A DNA stretch of 5,352 nt from Dichotomicrobium sp046543175 (GTDB taxonomy: Bacteria; Pseudomonadota; Alphaproteobacteria; Rhizobiales; Rhodomicrobiaceae). The notes under the pieces are model-generated. The model searched no databases, had not been told where the DNA came from, and worked only from the letters and a program-made list of their open reading frames with translations. Below, piece after piece: positions 1-4,616 of the stretch (positions are counted from its first letter, which is position 1; each line of letters starts with the position of its first letter). Both the position numbers and the translations under genes were made by a program. The stretch is taken from assembly GCA_046543175.1 (NCBI GenBank), contig JBKGZY010000185.1:1-5352 (forward strand), given 5' to 3'.

Positions 1-485
1 AACTCGCCGATGGTGTGCGCGAAGGTCAGGACCGTCGCGGTCAGATAGCCGCGCAACGCCAGCGGCGAGGCGACGGTGAAAAACGCATCGAGCGGCGAGG
101 CGCGCAACGTCGCTGCGGCCTCCATCGGGCCGCGCCCGACCGCCTCGAAGGCGGCTTGCAGAGGCTGGACGGTGAAGGGCAGGGAATACAGCACCGACGC
201 GACGACCAACCCGGCGAAGGAGAAGGTCAGCGCTGAGCCGGTGATGTTGACCCACAGCCCGCCGAGCGGCGCATTCGGGCTCAGGAACACCAGCAGATAA
301 AACCCCAGGACCGTGGGCGGCAGCACCAGCGGCAGCGCGGTCAGGGCTTCGACCGGCGCTTTCAGCCGCGAGCGCGAGAAGGCCAGCCACCAGGCCAGCG
401 GCGTGCCGATGATAAGCAGGATCACGGTTGTCACCGCGGCGACACGGATCGTGAGCCAGAGCGGTCCGAGATCAGGAAGGTCCAT
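1..485 (-). CDS. modB: Molybdate ABC transporter permease ModB (partial, C-terminus beyond left edge)
   Basis: Inner-membrane permease subunit of the molybdate ABC importer. It should form the channel that receives molybdate from ModA and is driven by the ATPase ModC. I translated the minus strand from the ATG at 485: 161 codons stay open to the window edge. Hydrophobic segments lie at about residues 9-36, 46-68 and 77-104. They are followed by the cytoplasmic EAA loop that contacts the ATPase, starting EAAATLRASPLDAF at residue 122. The visible end, FAHTIGE at 155-161, matches the conserved ModB stretch that normally continues into FG. About 60-70 residues should be missing. The start lies only 4 bp after the modA stop, so the two genes are surely cotranscribed. 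The gene order A-B fits the usual modABC, so modC is expected just outside the window. The family call is secure. Molybdate rather than tungstate specificity rests on the neighbouring modA and modE. Confidence 0.93.
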   Translation of the reverse strand, partial: MDLPDLGPLWLTIRVAAVTTVILLIIGTPLAWWLAFSRSRLKAPVEALTALPLVLPPTVLGFYLLVFLSPNAPLGGLWVNITGSALTFSFAGLVVASVLYSLPFTVQPLQAAFEAVGRGPMEAAATLRASPLDAFFTVASPLALRGYLTATVLTFAHTIGE

Positions 486-489
486 CGGC

Positions 490-1275
490 TCAGTCCACCG
501 CGTAGCCGAACCGGGTGATCACCTCGCGAGCTGCATTAGAGCGCAGGAAGTCCGCGAAGGCGCGTGCGGCCGGGTTGTCCTCGGCGTGCTTCAGGATGAC
601 GGCGTCCTGGCGGATTGGCTCATGGGCGTCGGCGGGCACGTCCCAGCGGCTGCCTGGCGTTTGGTTGCGCGTGCTCATCGCGTAGGATTTCGCCACGAGG
701 CCGAGTTCAGCGTTGCCCGTCGAGATCATCGAGAAGGTCTGGCCGATGTTCTGGCCCATCACGATTTTCGGCTGGAGCGCGTCCCAAAGGCCGAAATGTT
801 GCAGCGCCTGTTTCGCCGCGAGGCCATAGGGCGCAAGGTCCGGGTTGGCGATCGCCAGACGGGCAAAATCTCCGGCTTCCAGCAAGGCAATCCCGTCGCC
901 GCTGATGCGCTGCGCATCCGGGCTCCATAAGGCGAGTCGGCCGATGGCGTAGGTGAAGCGGCTACCGGGCACGGCGTCGCCCTCGGCTTCGAGGCGTTCG
1001 GGCCGGGCCTGATCCGCAGCCATGAGGATGTCGAACGGTGCGCCCTGCTTGATTTGCGCATAGAGCTTGCCGGTCGAGCCAGAGGTAATCGTGACGGTGT
1101 GATCAGTCGTCGTCTCGAAGGCCGTCTCAAGTTCTTCTGTCACTTCAGCGAAGTTCGCGGCAACGGCAATGAGCGCTTCGCCGGCGCGCGATGGCAGGCA
1201 GGCCGCCAAAACGGCGATCAGCGCCACGCAATATCCGCACAGCGCAGCACGTATAAATCGGTTGCGGGTTGGCAT
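490..1275 (-). CDS. modA: Molybdate ABC transporter substrate-binding protein ModA
   Basis: Captures molybdate (possibly tungstate) in the periplasm and delivers it to ModB. The 261-residue length is normal for the family. Residues 1-31 form an export signal: basic start (R4, R6, R9), then a hydrophobic core at 10-25. Cleavage could be after SRA at 31, but LAAC at 23-26 also fits a lipobox. Recognisable ModA landmarks are AVAANF at 37-42, SGSTGKLYAQI at 65-75 (oxyanion-binding serine loop), PFDILMAADQ at 80-89, APYG at 148-151 and STGNAELGLV at 185-194. The AANF and APYG forms resemble the Azotobacter-type ModA rather than the E. coli one, where the ligand set differs. The ATG start is supported by GGAG at 1286-1289, 10 bp upstream. 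It is transcribed with modB and lies 75 bp after the modE-like gene. That gap holds a putative ModE operator over its promoter. Confidence 0.95.
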   Translation of the reverse strand: MPTRNRFIRAALCGYCVALIAVLAACLPSRAGEALIAVAANFAEVTEELETAFETTTDHTVTITSGSTGKLYAQIKQGAPFDILMAADQARPERLEAEGDAVPGSRFTYAIGRLALWSPDAQRISGDGIALLEAGDFARLAIANPDLAPYGLAAKQALQHFGLWDALQPKIVMGQNIGQTFSMISTGNAELGLVAKSYAMSTRNQTPGSRWDVPADAHEPIRQDAVILKHAEDNPAARAFADFLRSNAAREVITRFGYAVD

Positions 1276-1304
1276 CGAAGGGCAACTCCGTGGCGGGGAT
1301 CAGG

Positions 1305-1328
1305 CGTTATGACATTGCGAACATATCG
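1305..1328 (-). promoter_or_regulatory. Putative ModE operator (Mo-box) upstream of modA
   Basis: Near-perfect palindrome GGCGTTATG-N10-CATATCGCC spanning 1303-1330, with 8 of 9 arm positions paired. Its core has the layout CG-N-TAT-N12-ATA-N-CG over 24 bp. This is the spacing of the published ModE consensus CG-N-TATATA-N6-TATATA-A-CG, although the inner TA steps are degenerate (GAC and AAC). It sits between modE and modA and overlaps the predicted modA -10 and start point, so binding would repress modAB. ModE as the binder is an inference from position and pattern. Confidence 0.6.
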
Positions 1329-1348
1329 CCCGGCACCCCGATCCGCAA
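1320..1348 (-). promoter_or_regulatory. Possible modA promoter
   Basis: Reading the minus strand, TTGCGG (1348-1343) and TATGTT (1325-1320) are separated by exactly 17 bp. Matches to the sigma-70 consensus are 3/6 and 4/6, so this is modest on its own. It gains weight because the -10 lies inside the Mo-box palindrome. That would give modAB a molybdate-controlled promoter separate from modE. The predicted start is near 1313, leaving a short leader with GGAG before modA. Confidence 0.35.
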
Positions 1349-1350
1349 CG

Positions 1351-1722
1351 TTATTTTTCCTCGGACATATCGCGAAGCAGGCCGCGCAGCACGCGCATCT
1401 CGTCTTCCACCGCATCGGCCGCTTTCGCCTCCATGCGCCGGTAATGCGCCAGCACGCTCTCGCCCGTTTCGGTCAGCCGCGCGCCGCCCTGGCTGCGCCC
1501 GCCGCGGCTGGTCTCGACGAGCGGCTCGCGAAAACAGCCATTCATCGTGTCAACCAGCAGCCAGGCACGCTTGTAGCTCATGTTCATGCGCCGGCCCGCC
1601 GCCGAAATCGAGCCGGTTTCCCGGATGCCTTCGAGGATTTCCGCCTTGCCCGGCCCGATGGCGATGTCGGGATCGAGGAACACGCGCAGCCGGATCCCGG
1701 CCTGTCTGCTCTTCTGTTTCAT
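1351..1722 (-). CDS. modE: Single-domain ModE-like molybdate regulator (winged helix, no molybdate-binding domain)
   Basis: DNA-binding protein of 123 residues, likely controlling the adjacent mod genes. The helix-turn-helix is clear at about 28-61: GSISAAGRRM at 37-46, then NMSYKRAWLLVDTMN at 47-61. This is the signature of ModE N-terminal and LysR-like winged helices. A wing follows at 72-88 (SRGGRSQGGARLTETGE), then a C-terminal helix for dimerisation. E. coli ModE is about 262 residues, with two TOBE/Mop modules that bind molybdate. Both are absent here, with a normal TAA stop and no continuing frame. How it senses molybdenum, if it does, is therefore open. The ribosome-binding site before the ATG is weak (GGTAACGGGCC). 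The gene is divergent from hsp20, and their shared 187-bp region holds an FNR-type box whose centre lies 73 bp from this start. The family is confident; the exact ligand is not. Confidence 0.87.
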   Translation of the reverse strand: MKQKSRQAGIRLRVFLDPDIAIGPGKAEILEGIRETGSISAAGRRMNMSYKRAWLLVDTMNGCFREPLVETSRGGRSQGGARLTETGESVLAHYRRMEAKAADAVEDEMRVLRGLLRDMSEEK

Positions 1723-1788
1723 GGCCCGTTACCGTCGCGCGGGACGCTCGTCGCCGCAAGCCAATTTGGGCCCCGCCCGGCGGCCAAC

Positions 1789-1802
1789 TTGATCGATATC
1801 AA
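1789..1802 (+). promoter_or_regulatory. FNR/FixK-type box upstream of hsp20
   Basis: TTGAT-CGAT-ATCAA is a perfect match to the FNR/Anr consensus TTGAT-N4-ATCAA, and the symmetry extends one further base each side (C...G). The centre is at 1795.5. A -10-like TAAACT at 1825-1830 predicts a start near 1837, which puts the box at -41.5, the class II activator position. This implies induction of the small heat-shock gene at low oxygen by an FNR-, FnrL- or FixK-type regulator, which is not itself in the window. Confidence 0.75.
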
Positions 1803-1824
1803 GGATATTGACTGCGTGTTGGTC

Positions 1825-1837
1825 TAAACTCATATTC
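1825..1837 (+). promoter_or_regulatory. Predicted -10 and start of hsp20 transcription
   Basis: TAAACT at 1825-1830 matches 4 of 6 bases of the sigma-70 -10. No -35 hexamer is evident; the FNR-type box takes its place, as is usual for class II activated promoters. The predicted start near 1837 gives a leader of about 73 nt before the ATG at 1910. Confidence 0.45.
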
Positions 1838-1909
1838 TAGGTGTATGTTTACCATCAGACACCGAATACTGCTTCCGATCAGTTTCGAGCAAACAGAAGG
1901 AGAAGCGTC

Positions 1910-2407
1910 ATGGTGTGGAATCCGTTGATGCCGAGTAATCGTAGCAGCGACGTGAGCCGCAGCCGCGAGAACGATCCGTTCGCGCTGATGCGCCGGGAAA
2001 TGGACCGCGCGTTCGACGATTTCATGCGCGGCTGGGCAACGCCGAGCGCGCAGTTGCCGGAAGGCGTGTTGTCGCCGCGCGTGAACGTCGTGGAAAAGAG
2101 TGACGGACTGGAGGTGACCGCCGAACTGCCCGGCGTGGACCAGAAGGATATCGACCTCGACCTCAGCGAGGGCGTGCTCACGCTCAAGGCCGAGCACAGC
2201 CAGGACAAGGAAGAGAAGGACGAGAACCAACGCTACCACGTGGTCGAGCGGGCTTATGGCACCTTCCTGCGCCGCTTCGCGCTGCCGTTCGAGCCGGACC
2301 AGGACCGTGTCGAGGCCAGTTTCGACAAGGGTGTCCTGAGGGTCTGGATCCCGCGCTCGCCGGAGGCGGAGAAGCAGACCCGCAAGATCGAGATCAAGAG
2401 CGGCTAG
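1910..2407 (+). CDS. Small heat shock protein, Hsp20/alpha-crystallin family
   Basis: ATP-independent cytoplasmic chaperone that holds unfolding proteins in a refoldable state and forms large oligomers. It has 165 residues, typical for bacterial Hsp20. The variable N-terminal arm is about 1-53, with DPFALMRREMDRAFDDF at 22-38 as the usual amphipathic helix. The alpha-crystallin domain is about 55-149: ELPGV at 72-76, GVLTLKAE at 88-95, a charged loop at 97-106 (QDKEEKDEN), RAYGTFLRRFALP at 114-126, and the hallmark GVLRVWIPR at 141-149. The C-terminal IEI at 160-162 is the I-x-I tail motif that docks on neighbouring subunits. A GTG at 1841 in the same frame would add 23 residues. I prefer the ATG because AGAAGGAG sits just upstream (1895-1902) and the GTG would lie at the predicted transcript start. 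The FNR-type box suggests oxygen control as well as, or instead of, heat control. Confidence 0.95.
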   Translation: MVWNPLMPSNRSSDVSRSRENDPFALMRREMDRAFDDFMRGWATPSAQLPEGVLSPRVNVVEKSDGLEVTAELPGVDQKDIDLDLSEGVLTLKAEHSQDKEEKDENQRYHVVERAYGTFLRRFALPFEPDQDRVEASFDKGVLRVWIPRSPEAEKQTRKIEIKSG

Positions 2408-2420
2408 ACCGCGCGCCGAC

Positions 2421-2450
2421 TGGCGCGACGCACGGGACTGCGCCGCGCCA
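2421..2450 (+). terminator. Strong hairpin after hsp20, possible terminator
   Basis: TGGCGCG (2421-2427) pairs perfectly with CGCGCCA (2444-2450). After one mismatch, CGCA (2429-2432) pairs with TGCG (2439-2442), closing a 6-nt loop. It begins 13 bp after the hsp20 stop. No T-tract follows (GCCTTCCTCC), so it may act as a weak or factor-assisted terminator or simply protect the mRNA 3' end. Confidence 0.45.
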
Positions 2451-2466
2451 GCCTTCCTCCCGAAGT

Positions 2467-2480
2467 TTGACGTGCATCAA
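2467..2480 (+). promoter_or_regulatory. FNR/FixK-type box upstream of the universal stress gene
   Basis: TTGAC-GTGC-ATCAA has one departure from the perfect FNR palindrome and fits the looser FixK-type TTGA-N6-TCAA. The centre is at 2473.5. With the -10 TATGAT at 2503-2508 the predicted start is near 2515, so the box lies at -41.5, the same class II geometry as at hsp20. Confidence 0.72.
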
Positions 2481-2502
2481 GGCCGGAGCACGGTCCGGCA
2501 TG

Positions 2503-2515
2503 TATGATTATGACA
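2503..2515 (+). promoter_or_regulatory. Predicted -10 and start for the usp operon
   Basis: TATGAT at 2503-2508 matches 5 of 6 bases of the sigma-70 -10. No good -35 is present, and the FNR-type box occupies that region. The predicted start near 2515 leaves a leader of about 36 nt containing AAGGGAG before the ATG at 2551. Confidence 0.55.
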
Positions 2516-2550
2516 GACCGTCCGCCTGAGGACGGCCAAGGGAGCGCGCC

Positions 2551-3393
2551 ATGCCTGTCAAAACGATCCTTGCCTACCTTCCCTCGGAAAGCCTTGCTGA
2601 GCCGGTTACAGACGGCGCAATTGCGTTGGCGCGTGCGCGCGGCGCGCATGTCGTCGGGTTGCATCTCGAGGCGTCCTACTATCCGGCCTACGGCGAAGTG
2701 GCCATCGCGATGCCGCCGGATGTCATCGAGCAGATTCGCCAGCCGTTGCGCGAGCGCGCGAAGAAGCTCGAAGAGAATTTCAAGGCGCGCATGGCCGAGG
2801 CGGGCATTAACGCGGAATGGCGCTCCGACACGACGGAATACGGCGTGCTGCCGCGGCGCATTGCCGACGAGGCGGTGAGCGCGGATCTGGTGATGTGCCC
2901 GCAGGTTTCTCGCGACCAGGTGGATGTGACCACGCTCGATCTGCCCGAGCGGCTGATCCTTGAATGCGGCCGGCCCGTTCTGGTGATTCCGCCGCAGACC
3001 AACGCGGCGATACCGCCGAAACGCGTCCTGATCGCGTGGAACAACTCGCCGCAATCCGCGCGGGCGGTGTTCGATTCGCTCGATCTCATCAAGGATGCAG
3101 AGGACATTACCGTCGTCACGCTTGCCGCTGACGCCGATGAACGTTCCGAGGCCGAAGACCGGGCGGGCAAGCTGGCCGCCAGCCTGAAGCGCCACGGCCT
3201 CCAGGCAAAGGTTGACGCCGTCGAGGCCGGCACATCGGCGGGCGATTATCTCATGTCGCGGCTGGACCGGGACGGCACCGACCTGCTCGTCATGGGCTGC
3301 TACGGTCACTCGCGATTCCGCGAACTTGTCTTTGGTGGTGTGACGCGTGATATGCTCGGTGGCGTCAAGGTGCCAACGCTGATGTCCCATTGA
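2551..3393 (+). CDS. Universal stress protein, tandem UspA domains
   Basis: Cytoplasmic stress protein of 280 residues made of two fused UspA folds, a common form of the family. Domain 1 is about 3-148 (KTILAYLPSE at 4-13, ending RPVLVIPP). Domain 2 is about 156-280 (KRVLIAWNNSPQSARAV, ending VKVPTLMSH). Domain 2 holds the nucleotide-loop pattern G-2x-G-9x-G: G249-CY-G252-HSRFRELVF-G262, followed by GVT. The equivalent stretch of domain 1 (LVMCPQVSRDQVDVTTLDL) lacks these glycines, so at most one ATP site per chain is expected. AAGGGAG at 2538-2544, 6 bp before the ATG, supports this start. The gene has its own FNR-type promoter and is followed after 28 bp by a small acidic gene, probably in one transcript. 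Related two-domain Usp proteins in other bacteria are induced by low oxygen through FNR-type regulators. The biochemical role is not predictable from sequence. Confidence 0.93.
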   Translation: MPVKTILAYLPSESLAEPVTDGAIALARARGAHVVGLHLEASYYPAYGEVAIAMPPDVIEQIRQPLRERAKKLEENFKARMAEAGINAEWRSDTTEYGVLPRRIADEAVSADLVMCPQVSRDQVDVTTLDLPERLILECGRPVLVIPPQTNAAIPPKRVLIAWNNSPQSARAVFDSLDLIKDAEDITVVTLAADADERSEAEDRAGKLAASLKRHGLQAKVDAVEAGTSAGDYLMSRLDRDGTDLLVMGCYGHSRFRELVFGGVTRDMLGGVKVPTLMSH

Positions 3394-3421
3394 CTGGCAC
3401 GGAACACCCGGGAGGACCGAG

Positions 3422-3808
3422 ATGGGCCTGAAGAAGATTCGGCTCGAACTGGCGCGTGACCACGAGTTTCCCAGAGGCAGCCGCGAGCACGGCTATGAAC
3501 TCGTGGCGCCGCTGGATGCGGACGACAAGCTCGATCCCGAACTCTGGAAGAAGGAGCGCGAACATTGCCGCGTGCGCCGGTTCTGGGGCGACGAGGAGGA
3601 GGAGCTTGGCCATCTCGTGCGCAAGCCCGGCGGACGCTGGGCGTTTCACTACGACATTCACGGCGACGACGATGACGACGAGGCGGGCTACCGCTTCAGC
3701 GACGAGCGTTTCGTGCCCGGCGAGTATGTGTCGGTCCACGAGCAGGACGAAACCATGCGCACCTTCCGCGTCGTCACCGTCGACGAGGTGAACTTCAAGA
3801 ACAAGTGA
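3422..3808 (+). CDS. Small acidic protein of unknown function, downstream of usp
   Basis: I do not recognise a characterised family. The 128-residue product is probably cytoplasmic: there is no signal peptide or membrane segment. It is strongly charged, with acidic clusters DEEEE at 57-61 and DDDDD at 82-86, and basic patches near the start (KKIRLELARD at 4-13). The order is a short N-terminal strand, HGYELVAPLDADDKLD at 23-38, a helix-like charged stretch at 39-54, GRWAFHYDIHGDDDDDEAGYRF at 71-92, and a C-terminal strand-rich part (EYVSVHEQDETMRTFRVVTVDEV). The aromatic residues in a beta-like pattern suggest a compact small beta fold. The gene is real: GGAGG at 3411-3415 is 6 bp before the ATG, codon use matches the neighbours, and it lies 28 bp after usp. 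A role in the low-oxygen stress response follows only from that operon position. Confidence 0.85.
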   Translation: MGLKKIRLELARDHEFPRGSREHGYELVAPLDADDKLDPELWKKEREHCRVRRFWGDEEEELGHLVRKPGGRWAFHYDIHGDDDDDEAGYRFSDERFVPGEYVSVHEQDETMRTFRVVTVDEVNFKNK

Positions 3809-4109
3809 AGCGAAGCCGACATTTGGGCCCAGATGGCCAGCCCACCCGTGGGGCACCGCGAGAGTGGGAAACTCCGCGAGCGGCCAAAGCCGTGGCGGCG
3901 GCCGTGATCCCGTACCCTCTGACAGGCGCGGCGCCGAACCGGTTGTCGCCGCTGCACCTATAACGGCGGCATCAGACAACCAGTCGGCCAAGTTCTGAAT
4001 GATCGCGTTCCGCCGGTCCACAGCCAGTTCGTAAGAGCGCGCCCGGCCCCGACGGGCTGGAGACCGGCACGCGCGGCACGATCAACACAGCGGCCACGCA
4101 GACTCCCTA

Positions 4110-4183
4110 GGGGAAAAAAAGTCACGGCGGCGACAACCGAGACGCCCAATTGCGAACGGCGCATTATCGAGCAATTTTTCCCC
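4110..4183. repeat. Long-range inverted repeat GGGGAAAAA / TTTTTCCCC
   Basis: GGGGAAAAA at 4110-4118 is the exact reverse complement of TTTTTCCCC at 4175-4183, separated by 56 bp. Inside it a second inverted pair, AATTGC (4148-4153) and GCAATT (4171-4176), partly overlaps the right arm, so two folds compete. The purpose is unknown. Confidence 0.5.
4114..4143 (-). terminator. Candidate minus-strand intrinsic terminator in the spacer
   Basis: On the minus strand GTC-T-CGG (4143-4137) can pair with CCG-T-GAC (4127-4121) across a 9-nt loop with one T-T mismatch. A run of seven T follows immediately (4120-4114). The stem is short, but the T-run is the best in the window. No minus-strand gene lies directly upstream, so if real it would end a short RNA or block antisense transcription. 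Confidence 0.3.
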
Positions 4184-4190
4184 CTGTCTT
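4163..4190 (-). promoter_or_regulatory. Possible minus-strand promoter in the spacer
   Basis: AAGACA (4190-4185) and GATAAT (4168-4163) are 16 bp apart on the minus strand, matching 4/6 and 5/6 consensus bases. Together with the T-run hairpin downstream it would define a transcript of only about 43 nt (near 4156 to 4114). Weak and unproven. Confidence 0.22.
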
Positions 4191-4231
4191 CGCATCGTAT
4201 GCGCTGAACCCGACTCCCCGCCCGTTAAAAG

Positions 4232-4247
4232 TTAGGTCTTGACCTAA
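4232..4247 (+). promoter_or_regulatory. Operator palindrome upstream of arsR-family gene
   Basis: TTAGGTC-TT-GACCTAA is a perfect 7-2-7 inverted repeat that overlaps the -35 hexamer TTGACC (4239-4244). Its size, symmetry and placement are typical of ArsR-family operators, so autorepression of the downstream pair is the simple reading. Binding by this particular protein is inferred. Confidence 0.7.
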
Positions 4248-4274
4248 ATTTAAAATCGACTGATACTAAGGCAA
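4239..4274 (+). promoter_or_regulatory. Promoter of the arsR-SRPBCC pair
   Basis: TTGACC at 4239-4244 (5/6) and GATACT at 4262-4267 (4/6) are separated by 17 bp in a locally AT-rich stretch. The predicted start falls at about 4274-4275, on or next to the ATG. The transcript may therefore be leaderless. Confidence 0.6.
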
Positions 4275-4616
4275 ATGGCTAATAAACAATGTCTCGAATG
4301 CACGTTCAGCGCGCTTTCCGATCCGACGCGGCTGGCGGTGATTCAGGAACTGAGCAACGGGTCCGCAACGGTCTCTCAATTGGCCAAGCCCTTCCCGATG
4401 GCGTTGCCATCGTTCACCCAGCATCTCGCGGTTCTGGAAAGGGCTGGCCTCATAGTATCGAGAAAGGAGGGACGACAACGGATCTGCTCATTGAATCCGG
4501 AGACCCTAAGGGACGCAGAACATTGGCTGGCTTCGCATCGGCGCCAGTGGGAAGAACGTCTGGACCGTCTCGAGGCGCATCTTGCAAGAGTAAAAAAGGT
4601 GGAATCCGATGACTGA
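4275..4616 (+). CDS. ArsR-family winged-helix transcriptional repressor
   Basis: DNA-binding repressor of 113 residues, the usual ArsR size. FSALSDPTRLAVIQELSNG at 11-29 is the classic first part of the fold. The helix-turn-helix is about 31-57 (ATVSQLAKPF, then ALPSFTQHLAVLERAGL), and the wing is VSRKEGRQRICSL at 61-73. A long C-terminal helix (about 80-107) would form the dimer interface. The metal-box ELCVCDL of arsenic and cadmium sensors is absent, so it is not a classical metal sensor. It does carry C6 and C9 in a CLEC motif at the N-terminus, and C71. It overlaps the following SRPBCC gene by 8 bp, a pairing seen widely in bacteria, where such repressors control the partner gene and themselves. 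There is no proper ribosome-binding site: AAGG ends 3 bp before the ATG. The signal that releases it is unknown. Confidence 0.92.
   Translation: MANKQCLECTFSALSDPTRLAVIQELSNGSATVSQLAKPFPMALPSFTQHLAVLERAGLIVSRKEGRQRICSLNPETLRDAEHWLASHRRQWEERLDRLEAHLARVKKVESDD

Larger units (their letters stand above)
3809..4231. other. Gene-free spacer between the stress block and the arsR unit
   Basis: No frame here has a start, a ribosome-binding site and a recognisable product. Minus-strand frames that enter it are low-complexity products of GC-rich sequence. It holds a hairpin at 3858-3877 (GCG-A-GAGT, loop GGGAA, ACTC-CGC). It also holds a short hairpin near 3840-3854 (GCCC/GGGC) that could end the usp transcript, although neither has a T-tract. 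The AT-rich elements at 4110-4190 are listed separately. I see no transposon ends or tRNA. Confidence 0.6.

Noticed and set aside
313..930. Plus-strand open frame of 205 codons opposite modB and modA
   Set aside because: The minus strand encodes recognisable ModB and ModA across the same bases; the plus product has no family features.
1054..1827. Plus-strand open frame of 257 codons opposite modA and modE
   Set aside because: It is antisense to two recognised genes, and its translation is Arg/Ala/His-rich without motifs.
1841..1909. GTG at 1841 as the hsp20 start (23 extra residues)
   Set aside because: No ribosome-binding site precedes it, it falls at the predicted transcript start, and the ATG at 1910 has AGAAGGAG and yields a normal Hsp20 N-terminus.
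2404..3390. Minus-strand open frame of 328 codons
   Set aside because: It lies opposite the universal stress gene. The product is Arg/His-rich without recognisable domains, as expected for the antisense of a GC-rich gene, while the plus strand encodes two clear UspA domains.
3820..3835. Near-palindrome around TGGGCCCA and its partial resemblance to TTTGGGCCC near 1765
   Set aside because: A self-complementary stretch without a loop, and a 9-bp match between two GC-rich spacers, are both plausible by chance.
3859..3880. Direct repeat CGCGAG twice in 22 bp
   Set aside because: Too short and too GC-rich to distinguish from chance; better explained as parts of the GAGT/ACTC hairpin.
3365..4021. 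Minus-strand open frame of 218 codons extending into the spacer
   Set aside because: It overlaps the 128-residue gene fully, has no ribosome-binding site I can see, and its product is Ala/Val-rich low-complexity sequence.
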